A DNA stretch of 64,000 nt, from contig JAGPMW010000004.1 of assembly GCA_018052705.1 (NCBI GenBank), positions 39,943 through 103,942 of the forward strand, read 5' to 3'. The first letter of the stretch is position 1. Every line of letters starts with the position of its first letter. A model generated the notes under the pieces. It did no database searches. It was not told the origin of the DNA and saw nothing but the letters and a program-made list of their open reading frames with translations. Source of the DNA: Selenomonas sp. GTDB lineage: Bacteria; Bacillota; Negativicutes; Selenomonadales; Selenomonadaceae. Of the stretch, positions 9,352-18,235 are shown piece by piece. The position numbers and the translations under genes were made by a program.

Positions 9352-10513
9352 GTTCTTCCCCCGATAAATTGTTTTCTGCAGCAAACCGCCGAGCCGCTGC
9401 CAGAATCTTAGCTGCAACGCGGCCCGATGCACCGGGCTTACCCAATCGTGTGCAGGCTTCTTTGAGCTTTGCCACGACTTCGGCCCGATGTATTTCCCCA
9501 GGATAGAGCTGTGCGAGCTCGGACGCAATATTTTCAGCAGTCACCGCATCCTGTAACAGCTCCCTTTCAAATGGTTCTCCCATCAGGATATTGGGCAGAC
9601 TGAAACTTTCCACATGAACCAGCATCCGGCCGACAAAATAAGAAACTGGTGACAGCCGATAGAGCACGACACAGGGAAGCCCCAATAAGGCAGCCTCCAT
9701 AACAACTGTACCCGAAGTAGCTACCGCCGCATCGGCCGCTGCCATCAATGAGTACCGGTATTCGTGCGTCAAAGTAACCGAAACCCCGGCAGCGGCTGCC
9801 ATTTCCCGTATCCGGGAAGAATCGATGCCATCTGCTACAGGCAGCAGGAACATCGTCTGCGGACGCTCCGCCTGCAATCGTCTGGCCCCCTGCAGCATGG
9901 CCGGCAGCAGCAGCTCGATCTCCTGTTTCCGGCTGCCCGGCAGCAGCAGTACAGCGGTCTTATCCGCCGGAATATGGAAATAACTGCGCGCACGCACACG
10001 CGGCAGTTCCGGTCGAACAGCATCCACCAAAGGATTCCCGACGAAGGATATCTTCGCTCCAGCCGCCTTATATACCGGCAATTCATGCGGAAAAATCGCT
10101 ACAAACTCATCCGCCAGTTTTGCGCAATCCCTGGCCCGTCCTTTCCGCCATGCCCAGGCCGATGGCGGAATATAGGAAAATACCGGGATTCCCAGTTTCT
10201 TTGCTTTTTTAGCCAGCCGCCAGTTAAAATCCGGATAATCGATGAGCACTAACAGATCCGGCTTTTCCTGCTCCATAAATGCAGTCAATTCACGGAGCAG
10301 CCGCAGAATACGGCGCAGATTGATCAGGACTTCCCAAACTCCCATCACATTATACTCCGCAAAGTTGCGGAACAACCGCACTCCGGCCTGCTCCATGCGT
10401 GAACCGCCAAATCCTATCAACTCAACCGCCGGATCGAGCCGCAGGATTGATTGCGCCAAACTTTCGCCATGAACATCCCCCGAAACTTCGCCGGCTGAAA
10501 ACATGATTTTCAC
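9338..10513 (-). CDS. lpxB: Lipid-A-disaccharide synthase LpxB
   Basis: GT19 glycosyltransferase joining UDP-2,3-diacylglucosamine and lipid X to form the beta-1,6 disaccharide. About 391 residues with KIMFSAGEVSGDVHGE, DYPDFNWRLAKKAK, YIPPSAWAWRKGRA, LLLPGSRKQEIELLLP and ATSGTVVMEAALLG. The start is GTG 10513, preceded at eight bases by GGAGG; an ATG at 10546 lies upstream of that Shine-Dalgarno. A TATAAT at about 10551-10556 on the minus strand, without a clear -35 box, might be an internal promoter. Confidence 0.94.
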   Translation of the reverse strand: MKIMFSAGEVSGDVHGESLAQSILRLDPAVELIGFGGSRMEQAGVRLFRNFAEYNVMGVWEVLINLRRILRLLRELTAFMEQEKPDLLVLIDYPDFNWRLAKKAKKLGIPVFSYIPPSAWAWRKGRARDCAKLADEFVAIFPHELPVYKAAGAKISFVGNPLVDAVRPELPRVRARSYFHIPADKTAVLLLPGSRKQEIELLLPAMLQGARRLQAERPQTMFLLPVADGIDSSRIREMAAAAGVSVTLTHEYRYSLMAAADAAVATSGTVVMEAALLGLPCVVLYRLSPVSYFVGRMLVHVESFSLPNILMGEPFERELLQDAVTAENIASELAQLYPGEIHRAEVVAKLKEACTRLGKPGASGRVAAKILAAARRFAAENNLSGEEHEKL

Positions 10514-10613
10514 GGTGCTCACCTCCTTCTTCTCATAATAGTCCATTTTCTATTATACACGAAAAGAGACGCCAGCGGACACAAATTTTTCCGTATCCCC
10601 TGCGCCTCTGTAC

Positions 10614-11417
10614 TTACATTGCAACAATGGTGATGCCATTGTCGTCTGCCAGCTGTAAAACCTGGTCCTTTTCCACCAGCAGGGTCTGCCCGGCTTCGAT
10701 TACCAGCGCTTTTGCACCTGCCTCAACCATAGTCTCGATTGTCTTGCAGCCAACAGCCGGAACATCAAAACGATTATCCTGCTCCGGTTTGGCAACCTTG
10801 GCCACTACCGCCCCGCCACGGGCAAGCTGCCCGCCACGCCGGATACAGGCATCTGTCCCTTCGATTGCCTCCAGGGCCATAACGGCCAGATTTTTCACCA
10901 CGACAGTCTGCCCCACATCCAGCCGACCGATTTCCTTGGCCATACGAAAGCCAAACTCCATATCCTGTTTTTCTTCCGTCGATGGCTCACGCTTCGTCAG
11001 AGTTCCTGACAGCGGCATCAACGGCCGAATCAACGCAGTCTGATCGACGACCTTTGCCCCGGTAGTCTCGACCGCTTCGACCAGCGCCTGCATAACGGTA
11101 TCGTCTTTCCGATTGGGAAGCCCCATCAGAATCTGCATGGTCTTGAAATCGGGCATGGCTTTATGCGCATACAACAGTTCCTTGGTGACCTTGCCAATCA
11201 TCGTCACCTGCGTAATCTGCTTCTTCTTGAGATAGCTCAGAATTTTGCCCACTTTGAACACACTGATTTCCTGATAATCTGTGGCGTAATCCTTCAGCCT
11301 ATTGTCTGTCTCCGGCAGCAAAGCTACGACGTATACTTCATAGCCCTGCACTCTGGCTGCCTTGGCGCATTCTACAGGCAGCGCGCCAATTCCAGCCAGC
11401 AAACCAACTTTTTCCAT
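10614..11417 (-). CDS. lpxI: UDP-2,3-diacylglucosamine hydrolase LpxI
   Basis: 267 residues of the LpxI (former DUF1009) family, which cleaves UDP-2,3-diacylglucosamine to lipid X and UMP. This is the non-homologous replacement for LpxH found in alpha-proteobacteria and many non-enteric diderms. Visible family features are VGLLAGIGALPVECAKAA, the MIGKVTKELLYAH segment, VVVKNLAVMALEAIEGTD and RGGAVVAKVAKPEQDNRFDVP. It sits exactly between lpxA and lpxB, the steps before and after it. No LpxH-like metallophosphatase occurs in the window. Confidence 0.93.
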   Translation of the reverse strand: MEKVGLLAGIGALPVECAKAARVQGYEVYVVALLPETDNRLKDYATDYQEISVFKVGKILSYLKKKQITQVTMIGKVTKELLYAHKAMPDFKTMQILMGLPNRKDDTVMQALVEAVETTGAKVVDQTALIRPLMPLSGTLTKREPSTEEKQDMEFGFRMAKEIGRLDVGQTVVVKNLAVMALEAIEGTDACIRRGGQLARGGAVVAKVAKPEQDNRFDVPAVGCKTIETMVEAGAKALVIEAGQTLLVEKDQVLQLADDNGITIVAM

Positions 11418-11435
11418 GTCACTCCTCCGAATGCG

Positions 11436-12254
11436 TCAGTCGTTATCACGGCGCTCACGGCAAATCCCCCGCTCGGCATTCCGCAGGAAGCGCAGCAGAT
11501 GGTCCACTTCATCGCAGGTAGCAACTTCCTGCTCGATGACAGCCACCGCCTGTTGCAAACTCAGGCCTGAACGATACAATATCTTATACGCCTGCTTGAT
11601 ATTTCGGCGCGCTTCTACCGCTATGCCAGAACGCGAAATCCCGACACTATTCAGACCAACAACCTTTGCCGGACGGCCGTCAACAATCGTAAACGGCACG
11701 ACATCCTGAGTCAGCTTGGACATCCCGCCGACCATTGCATTGCGGCCAATTTTCACAAACTGGTGAACGCCGGCCATGCCACCGATAACAGCCCGGTCCT
11801 CAACCACAGCATGCCCGGCCAGGCTGGCCAGATTCGACATGATGACGCGATTGCCAACCACACAGTTATGCGCAACATGTGTCAATGCCATCAATAGACA
11901 ATCATTGCCGATACGGGTTTCTTCGCCTTCTCCAGTTGCCCGATGAACCGTTGCACCCTCACGGATTGTCGTACGATCACCAATAAAGGTATAACTCTTC
12001 TCCCCTTTGAATTTGAGATCCTGTGGTTCCTCACCAATAGAAGCCCCTTGGAAAATACGACATTCCCTGCCAATTTCCGTCCAGCCGTGGATAACAACAT
12101 GCGGGCCAATCTTGGTGCCCTCACCAATTTCCACATTTTCACCGATTACAGAATACGGACCAATTTCCACATTCTCAGCAATCTTTGCCCCTGGGGCAAT
12201 AACAGCAGTTTCATGTATATTTACGTTTTCACTGATAATCTGATCAGCACTCAT
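11436..12254 (-). CDS. lpxA: UDP-GlcNAc O-acyltransferase LpxA
   Basis: Trimeric left-handed beta-helix enzyme that adds the 3-hydroxyacyl chain to UDP-GlcNAc, the first step of lipid A synthesis. About 272 residues: hexapeptide repeats from residue 8 ([20 protein letters not shown]), the catalytic His in [11 protein letters not shown], then [23 protein letters not shown] and a C-terminal helical bundle. ATG 12254 has AAGGAG nine bases upstream. The frame extends 58 codons further but codes for nothing recognisable. Between it and fabZ are 227 non-coding bases. Confidence 0.94.
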   Translation of the reverse strand: MSADQIISENVNIHETAVIAPGAKIAENVEIGPYSVIGENVEIGEGTKIGPHVVIHGWTEIGRECRIFQGASIGEEPQDLKFKGEKSYTFIGDRTTIREGATVHRATGEGEETRIGNDCLLMALTHVAHNCVVGNRVIMSNLASLAGHAVVEDRAVIGGMAGVHQFVKIGRNAMVGGMSKLTQDVVPFTIVDGRPAKVVGLNSVGISRSGIAVEARRNIKQAYKILYRSGLSLQQAVAVIEQEVATCDEVDHLLRFLRNAERGICRERRDND

Positions 12255-12481
12255 CTGCTCCAACTCCTTCAACCTTCCTCTGATGCCTGCCCCCCACAAT
12301 ATATGCAGACTTCCTTGCTCTTTTGCCTCAACATGCAACACCAATACGGCCTTGCTGCACCCGCTGTTAGTTATAATCCGACTAGGGTTTCCTAATTTGG
12401 CACAGCAAAAGACCGTAAATAAAAGCATTTATTAAGCTGAGCAAGGACTGACACCGTTTATCTTGTCAACATCAGCGAAAA

Positions 12482-12922
12482 TCAAAGATTTTCGTTCTTT
12501 TTCAACGCGAACTTAAAATCTGCCGAAGCAACTAGTTTATCGTCAACATAACCCTCGCAATGCAGTAGACCGAAATCACCGCGCATACGTACCAGTTCCG
12601 CCTTCGTGACCAGCTGATCACCTGGAACAACCGGACGCTTGAACTTGACATTGTTCATTCCACCAAACAGTGCAATTTTCCCACGATGTTCCTCCGGATA
12701 AAGCATGGCTACACCACCGACCTGTGCCATCGCCTCAAGAATCAGAACCCCCGGCATAATTGGATGTCCGGGAAAATGTCCCAGGAACTGAGGCTCCATC
12801 ATCGTGATGTTTTTAATCCCCGTAGCCGATTTAAACGGCTCAAGCTCAATAATGCGATCGACCAGCAGCATGGGCGGACGATGTGGCAGAATCTTCATGA
12901 TATCGTTAATATCTAAAACCAT
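12482..12922 (-). CDS. fabZ: 3-hydroxyacyl-ACP dehydratase FabZ
   Basis: 146 residues; hot-dog-fold dehydratase of fatty-acid elongation. The active-site region is LPHRPPMLLVD followed by the catalytic His/Glu pair in FLGHFPGHPIMPGVLILEAMAQVGG. Its clustering with lpxA, lpxC and lpxD is typical, since FabZ competes with LpxA and LpxD for 3-hydroxyacyl-ACP and so sets the balance between phospholipid and lipid A. Shine-Dalgarno AAGGAA lies upstream of ATG 12922. Confidence 0.95.
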   Translation of the reverse strand: MVLDINDIMKILPHRPPMLLVDRIIELEPFKSATGIKNITMMEPQFLGHFPGHPIMPGVLILEAMAQVGGVAMLYPEEHRGKIALFGGMNNVKFKRPVVPGDQLVTKAELVRMRGDFGLLHCEGYVDDKLVASADFKFALKKNENL

Positions 12923-12985
12923 TATAATTCCTTCTTCCTTTTACTATGCACAGCCGATGCAGTTCCTCTGCATCGGGGAGGTTGC

Positions 12986-13816
12986 TCATCCTAGTGATTT
13001 TGCGATAAGCTTTGCAAGCTTTGTATTCAACGCATGTCCTGAAGCCACCGCAATAACCTGCCCTCGAATTTTTCCAGCCAAACGCAAGTCACCAATAACA
13101 TCCAGAATTTTGTGACGAACCAGTTCATCCTCGAAATGAAGCGGGTTCAGCCAGCCTTCATCATTGTAGACAATAACACTCTCCAGTGTCCCGCCAAGCC
13201 CCAGGCCCATTTGTCGCAAAGCCGTGATTTCCTGTTCATAGGCAATGGTACGGGCTGGTGCGATTTCCCGATGATACGTTTCGGCATCAATATCGAAATT
13301 CTCATATTGAACCCCGATCAGCTTATGCGGGTTCAGTGAAGTGAAGCTGACCCGAAAGCCATCATACGGCAGGACCATGACAAACCGTTCATTCTTATCA
13401 TCATCAATGCGATATACCTGATCAATCACAATTTCATGTCGTTCTTTTTCCTGTTCGCGGAAACCTGCTGTCTGCATAAGCTCAAAAAAAGCCAGCGAAT
13501 TACCTTCCGCAACCGGTGGCTCCTCGGCATCCATCTCTACCAGGCAGTTATCGACTCCCAGGGCATGAAAGGCACTCATCAGATGCTCAATTGTAAACAC
13601 CCGGCATCCGTTCTCTTCCACCGTCGTCGCCCGTAATGTCGAAGTAACATTTTCGGCTGCCGCATGAATCTGAGGCCGGTCCGGAATATCGGTGCGGACA
13701 AATACAATTCCTGTATCCACCGGAGCCGGTTTCAGCACCATATGGACTTCTTGCCCCGAATGCAGGCCAACCCCCGTATAGGCTGTTCCCGCTGCCAATG
13801 TAATCTGGTTCTGCAA
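12986..13816 (-). CDS. lpxC: UDP-3-O-acyl-GlcNAc deacetylase LpxC
   Basis: 276 residues; zinc amidase making the committed step of lipid A synthesis. The zinc-binding His is in TIEHLMSAFHALG and the HxxxD pair in VRHKILDVIGDL. The N-terminal family block QNQITLAAGTAYTGVGLHSG is present. Translation starts at TTG 13816, five bases after GGAGGAG; no better ATG exists. No long C-terminal degradation tail like that of E. coli LpxC is seen (product about 30 residues shorter), so FtsH-type turnover may work differently. Confidence 0.95.
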   Translation of the reverse strand: MQNQITLAAGTAYTGVGLHSGQEVHMVLKPAPVDTGIVFVRTDIPDRPQIHAAAENVTSTLRATTVEENGCRVFTIEHLMSAFHALGVDNCLVEMDAEEPPVAEGNSLAFFELMQTAGFREQEKERHEIVIDQVYRIDDDKNERFVMVLPYDGFRVSFTSLNPHKLIGVQYENFDIDAETYHREIAPARTIAYEQEITALRQMGLGLGGTLESVIVYNDEGWLNPLHFEDELVRHKILDVIGDLRLAGKIRGQVIAVASGHALNTKLAKLIAKSLG

Positions 13817-13897
13817 AACTTCTCCTCCTGCTAATTATAACCCTACTATATTTTACCCAACAATCGCTGCCAATGCAAGCATTGGTCAACACCTACA

Positions 13898-14764
13898 CTA
13901 TTCTTCCCTGACAGATTTCCAGCGGTCATGCAGCCAGAACCATTCCTCCGGGTACTTGCGCACATGGCTTTCAATCGCCTGTGTCAACAATTGTGTCATC
14001 AGCCGAATATCGGCCCGCTTATCTTTCGTCTTTCTCACATAAAACGGTCCATCGACAAAAAGGGTATGCTTCCCCGCAGCATCGCGGTGCATAAACGAGG
14101 TAACGATTGGCACCTCCTGAAAACGAGCCATCGAGGCTGCTCCCGGTGTGCAGTTCGTCGACTGGCCAAAAAAATCGAGGATAATGCCATCATGACGATT
14201 TGTATCCTGATCCATAAGCAATCCAATGGCCCACCCTTTTCGAAGCATATCAAACATCTCCCGGACGCCTGTCTTATAGGTGATATGCATGCCGATCATC
14301 GACCGGTATTCATTAATAAAACGGTCAGCTCCAGACGACTTCTGTTTCATAGCCACACCGACCAGGGGAACACCGGCCATAGCAAAAGCGCCTCCCATAA
14401 GCTCCCAGTTCCCACTATGAGCCGTTGCAATGATAGCCCCCTTGCCTCCAGCCATGCATGTTTGAAGCTTTTCCAAGCCTTCGATTCGGACATACTCATG
14501 CATATGCCTTCGGATCACCGGAAACCGGAGCACCTCAAACAGCATCGGTCCAAAGCGCACAGTACTAGCCCGGGCAATCCGTTCTACTTCCTGATCATCA
14601 ACATGTAGACACTTTTTTATCTGTTCCCGAGCCATCTTCTTACGACGGCCCGGAACAATCATCCAGGCAAATTTTCCAATGGCAAATCCAGCAGCCTCAC
14701 AGATAAAACGTGGCATCAGGCAAGTCAGCCAGCTGATAACTTTTAAAATATGATACGACAGCAA
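13898..14764 (-). CDS. LpxL/LpxM-family lipid A late acyltransferase (copy 2)
   Basis: 288 residues, paralogous to the gene at 936-1847. N-terminal hydrophobic anchor, HX4E motif in TAHSGNWELMGG (near residue 115), then LLMDQDTNRHDGIILDFFGQ and C-terminal EEWFWLHDRWKS. It probably adds the second acyloxyacyl chain. The start is TTG 14764 behind a GGGGGCAGAG Shine-Dalgarno. A strong hairpin (14788-14824) separates it from lpxD upstream, so this gene may have its own expression. Confidence 0.86.
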   Translation of the reverse strand: MLSYHILKVISWLTCLMPRFICEAAGFAIGKFAWMIVPGRRKKMAREQIKKCLHVDDQEVERIARASTVRFGPMLFEVLRFPVIRRHMHEYVRIEGLEKLQTCMAGGKGAIIATAHSGNWELMGGAFAMAGVPLVGVAMKQKSSGADRFINEYRSMIGMHITYKTGVREMFDMLRKGWAIGLLMDQDTNRHDGIILDFFGQSTNCTPGAASMARFQEVPIVTSFMHRDAAGKHTLFVDGPFYVRKTKDKRADIRLMTQLLTQAIESHVRKYPEEWFWLHDRWKSVREE

Positions 14765-14787
14765 TTGCTCTGCCCCCTATTTCTGGA

Positions 14788-14824
14788 AATCAAAAGCCTT
14801 CCACTGGCAGGAAGGCTTTTGATT
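14788..14824 (-). terminator. 15-bp perfect hairpin after lpxD, possible terminator
   Basis: AATCAAAAGCCTTCC at 14788-14802 pairs perfectly with 14810-14824 around a 7-base loop. Read on the minus strand the stem ends GGCTTTTGATTT, a broken U tract, 8 bases after the lpxD stop. It may be a full or partial terminator that reduces read-through into the downstream lipid A genes. Confidence 0.6.
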
Positions 14825-14831
14825 CACGAAT

Positions 14832-15851
14832 CTACTTTTTTTCGTACTGCGCCAGCTTTTTTTCCATCTGCCTGAGCTTCTTGCTCATCTCTGGCAGATG
14901 TTTCATCGCCGCCTGCATTCGCAGCCAGTCCGTATGTGGCTGAACCGGGAAGCCGGCACAGAACACACCTTCCGGCATGTCACCAATAATCCCCGACCGA
15001 GCCGCATAGACTGAATTCGCACCAATGTGGATATGGCCAACGGTCCCGACCTGTCCGCCAAACGTGACATTGTTATCTACTATGGTCGAACCAGATATCC
15101 CTGTCTGGGCAACAATCAGGCAATTCGGACCGATCTTACAGTTATGACCAATATGCACCAGATTATCGATCTTCGTTCCCTTCCCAATGACCGTAGACCC
15201 CATAGCGGCCCGATCAATACCGTCATGAGCACCAATCTCGACATCATCCTCAAGGACAACATTACCAACCTGTGGCACCTTCGTATGAACGCCATCCTTC
15301 GTTGTAAAGCCAAAGCCATCCGAGCCAATAACCGCGGAGCTATGAATCACACAGCGTTTACCGACATGACAATGCTCACGAACGGTCGCATTAGAGTAGA
15401 TGACTGAATCCGCCCCAATTTCCGCATACTGACCAATATAAGTATGCGGATACAATACGACATTGCTCTCAATTACCGCATGATCATCCACCACCGCAAA
15501 TGGCATGACGACAACATTTTCACCGAGTGACACATCCTTACCAATATGTGCCTTGTCGCTAATACCCTGTGGAAACTCCAATTTTGGTGTAAAGAGATTC
15601 AGCAGCTTTGCAAAAGCAGCCCGTGGTTCATCCACATAAAGCGCCGTCTTCGGAAAATCCCCGATTCCTTCAGGCAGCATGACTGCCGCCGCCCTGCAGA
15701 CCTTGGCTTCATCAATATGAGGATCCACCGCAAAGGTCAGGTCCTGCGGACCAGCACCGTCAAGATTGTCCAACCCATGTATTTCGACAGTGGCATCCCC
15801 AACAATCCGCCCACCGACAAATGCTGCAATTTCCTGCAAAGTCTTTTTCAT
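14832..15851 (-). CDS. lpxD: UDP-3-O-acylglucosamine N-acyltransferase LpxD
   Basis: 339 residues; third step of lipid A synthesis, N-acylating UDP-3-O-acyl-glucosamine. An N-terminal uridine-binding domain (1-95, with DLTFAVDP) precedes a left-handed beta-helix of hexapeptide repeats (IGKDVSLGENVVVMPFAVV onward). The catalytic His is in NLVHIGHNCKIGPN. A C-terminal coiled coil (MKHLPEMSKKLRQMEKKLAQ) closes the trimer. It is directly followed upstream by the OmpH-like genes, an order (skp-lpxD) also seen in proteobacteria. Confidence 0.95.
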   Translation of the reverse strand: MKKTLQEIAAFVGGRIVGDATVEIHGLDNLDGAGPQDLTFAVDPHIDEAKVCRAAAVMLPEGIGDFPKTALYVDEPRAAFAKLLNLFTPKLEFPQGISDKAHIGKDVSLGENVVVMPFAVVDDHAVIESNVVLYPHTYIGQYAEIGADSVIYSNATVREHCHVGKRCVIHSSAVIGSDGFGFTTKDGVHTKVPQVGNVVLEDDVEIGAHDGIDRAAMGSTVIGKGTKIDNLVHIGHNCKIGPNCLIVAQTGISGSTIVDNNVTFGGQVGTVGHIHIGANSVYAARSGIIGDMPEGVFCAGFPVQPHTDWLRMQAAMKHLPEMSKKLRQMEKKLAQYEKK

Positions 15852-15867
15852 ATCAATGCCCCAATCC

Positions 15868-16317
15868 TTACTGCAGCTGCTTGATTACATCATCCGTTAC
15901 ATCAACGGCTCCCGTAATCGCAATTGGCTGTTCCTTAGAGTTATTAACCACTGCGTCCAGCTTTTTGCTCTTAGCCACAGATCCCAGCGCCACATCCAGC
16001 TTCTGGCGGAGCTGCAAAGCATAGGACTGATTCAATCCCTGCAGTTTACGCTGTGCATCCATCTGTGCCTTCTGTGCATCTTCCTGACTCATATTCGGGT
16101 TTTCCTTCATTTTTTGCTGCAAGTCCTGTTCAGCATTCGTCTGCTCTTCCTGCAGTTTCTGATTTCCCTCTTCAACCAGAGCTGAAATCTGTGGCGCCTC
16201 CTTAGAAACTCGGTCACCATCAATATAGCCAATCTTTGCCTGACCACAGCCACTCATAAGCATCATCGATGCAAAAGCCGCTGCCAGCAGCGCTGTTGAT
16301 TTCTTTCGTAATTTCAT
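15868..16317 (-). CDS. OmpH/Skp-like lipoprotein
   Basis: 149 residues with a lipoprotein signal peptide (lipobox LMSGC, lipidated Cys24). The rest is an OmpH/Skp pattern: KIGYIDGDRVSKEAPQ, a Gln/Lys-rich coiled coil (about 45-115), and the terminal AVDVTDDVIKQL typical of OmpH. Skp-family proteins chaperone unfolded outer-membrane proteins in the periplasm. A lipid anchor is unusual for Skp and suggests a membrane-tethered holdase. It is the first of three OmpH-like genes between lpxD and bamA. Family call good, exact role inferred. Confidence 0.75.
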   Translation of the reverse strand: MKLRKKSTALLAAAFASMMLMSGCGQAKIGYIDGDRVSKEAPQISALVEEGNQKLQEEQTNAEQDLQQKMKENPNMSQEDAQKAQMDAQRKLQGLNQSYALQLRQKLDVALGSVAKSKKLDAVVNNSKEQPIAITGAVDVTDDVIKQLQ

Positions 16318-16363
16318 ATTATGATTCGCTTCTTTCTATTTCCTTAGATTCTTCTTGCTGTTA

Positions 16364-17524
16364 TCAGCTTTGCGACGGACCGTCTGTCTGACCCGAAAGT
16401 GTCTTCATCTCTTGAACGAGTTCATCCGTCACATCAATTGTTTTTACCCCAACCGCGATACTGGCCTTTGCCCGCAGCGGATCGACAGCTTCCAGATTTG
16501 GATCGAAACTCGACAAGGTCCGTGGATGGTCGACCAGGATCAGTGTGAAATGATGCAGTATGGCAATCTTAGCAGCCTTCCCGGCTACATCATTGAGAAT
16601 ATGCGCCTCCAAAGCCCCCAACGCCGCCCGTTTATCGGCCAGCTGCTGACGCTTTTCCAAGCGCTGCTGAATATTCCGGGCCGTTTCCATCTGGCGGGAA
16701 ATCAGCTCGGTATTTCTGGCATCCGCATCCGACTGCTTTTGCACAGCAGCCGCTTCCTGCTGCACACGAGTCTGTGGCAGATTACCTCGCCACTTGGCCA
16801 GCTCCGGTCCCACTACAGACTGGACGTGCGCCGCAATATCCTGCTGGCGCTGACGATACAACTCACGCTGACGTTCACCACGCTCCTGTTGCAACTGGCG
16901 GCGCTGCTGCTGCCAGGCTGCTTCCTCATCAGCAATAGCCTGCTTGGAATCAAGCGGATTATGCATCGCTGCCTGATTATCCAAACGAATGTTGAGATTC
17001 AGAATGGCATTGAGATATTCCTCGTCAATGGCCTTGCTGCGGGTCTGGAACTCAGCCTCGGTCGCAGCCGTATAATCAGCACGGATCTTATTGGCCTTGC
17101 GCTCCAACTCGAGCCGGCCGCCAATAACATCATGTGCATTTTTCTGCCAGACGGCATCCTCAAACGGTTTCGGATCCATTGCAGGCGGACTGACCTGAAA
17201 CAGATCAGACACATCCTGGGTCTCCAACTCAAGTGTGCGGCACTCCTCTTGCAGCTGCTTGAACTGCTGATAATCCGGATGCGCCTCAATAACCTGCTGC
17301 CAGTCAATCAGACCAGCATCCGCATCTACACTTGCAGAATTTACCGCAGGCTGTTTTCCCGCCACGAAATAGCGGATCAGCCCAGCACCAGCAGCCAGGA
17401 GGCATAGAGCCACTACAGTTCCAATCAGAAGCTCCTTGCGGCGCTTCGGTCCACGGCGGTCAGCCTTCCTCTCCGCCACGGAAACCGGAAGGGCAGACCG
17501 CTGATTCTTGTCCTGCTCTGTCAC
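16364..17524 (-). CDS. Membrane-anchored OmpH-like coiled-coil protein
   Basis: 386 residues. A basic N-terminus (RRGPKRRKE) leads to one membrane helix (about 33-51, GTVVALCLLAAGAGLIRYFV). Then come the OmpH start-like block GLIDWQQVIEAHPDYQQF, about 200 residues of Gln/Glu/Arg-rich coiled coil, and the closing IDVTDELVQEMKTL. It is roughly twice the usual Skp length and looks like two coiled-coil arms in one chain tied to the inner membrane. The start is GTG 17524 after GGAGAGG. Probably a periplasmic outer-membrane protein chaperone variant; no close family name recognised. Confidence 0.62.
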   Translation of the reverse strand: MTEQDKNQRSALPVSVAERKADRRGPKRRKELLIGTVVALCLLAAGAGLIRYFVAGKQPAVNSASVDADAGLIDWQQVIEAHPDYQQFKQLQEECRTLELETQDVSDLFQVSPPAMDPKPFEDAVWQKNAHDVIGGRLELERKANKIRADYTAATEAEFQTRSKAIDEEYLNAILNLNIRLDNQAAMHNPLDSKQAIADEEAAWQQQRRQLQQERGERQRELYRQRQQDIAAHVQSVVGPELAKWRGNLPQTRVQQEAAAVQKQSDADARNTELISRQMETARNIQQRLEKRQQLADKRAALGALEAHILNDVAGKAAKIAILHHFTLILVDHPRTLSSFDPNLEAVDPLRAKASIAVGVKTIDVTDELVQEMKTLSGQTDGPSQS

Positions 17525-17625
17525 TGCTGTCCTCTCCTGTTAAAAGTAGTACCGAGCGCAACGAATGGCTCGGTACTGTAAGACTTATATAACCGTATCG
17601 GAACACTATGCACGCTATATCAGAC

Positions 17626-18090
17626 TTATTTGCTTACCTGTTTTACAACATCCTGCGTGATATCCGTGCCGCCATAGACGACAGCGCCTTTCTCCAGAAC
17701 AACCGATAAGCCCTTCTGCTCAGCAACCTTCTTAACAGACTCCTCAACACTCTTCGTGATTGGCTCCATCAGTTCCTGATTCTTCTGCTGCAGACGCTGC
17801 TGTGTCTGCGTATAATAATCGCGTTTCTCCTGATCATTCATATTAGCCGATTTCGATTCAAACTCTTTCTGAGCATCCTGGACTGCCGTCTGCATTTCTG
17901 AGCTGGCTGCCTGAACCTGCGGGTGCTGGCTCATAATCTGATTATAGTCAACCACGCCGACGTTAGAGCTGGCAGCACTAGCCAGCCCCGATCCGGACTG
18001 CGTCAGTGCCAAAGCTACCACCGAACCGACAAATACGAGTGCGATCAGCACGCTGATAATCTTAACCTGTTTTTTCTGTAATTTGACCAT
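17626..18090 (-). CDS. OmpH/Skp family periplasmic chaperone
   Basis: About 154 residues. An N-terminal membrane helix or uncleaved signal (residues 8-30, VKIISVLIALVFVGSVVALAL) is followed by the classic OmpH order: VGVVDYNQIMSQHPQVQ, a long coiled coil with paired arms (about 58-115), and LSVVLEKGAVVYGGTDITQDVVK. ATG 18090 has AAAGGAG eight bases upstream; an upstream in-frame start at 18141 adds 17 residues without a site. The closest of the three paralogues to canonical Skp. Confidence 0.82.
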   Translation of the reverse strand: MVKLQKKQVKIISVLIALVFVGSVVALALTQSGSGLASAASSNVGVVDYNQIMSQHPQVQAASSEMQTAVQDAQKEFESKSANMNDQEKRDYYTQTQQRLQQKNQELMEPITKSVEESVKKVAEQKGLSVVLEKGAVVYGGTDITQDVVKQVSK

Positions 18091-18235
18091 TTTAATTACT
18101 CCTTTTCCCTCTCGGGCTTTATGGTTAATTATTCCTGACATGGTCAGTTACAAAACTGCCATACACGAACACCATTATAACAAACTCTTATTTCTTATTC
18201 AAGCAGATTCAGTCAAAATTCATTGTCCAAATCTA

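Noticed and set aside
9352..9528. 59-codon N-terminal extension of msbA
   Set aside because: It lies within lpxB in another frame, lacks a ribosome binding site, and the family start at 9351 has one.
16355..17407. Open frame of 350 codons opposite the long OmpH-like gene
   Set aside because: It mirrors a Gln/Arg-rich coding strand, has no ribosome binding site, and its product has no recognisable domain; the opposite frame has a membrane helix and family ends.
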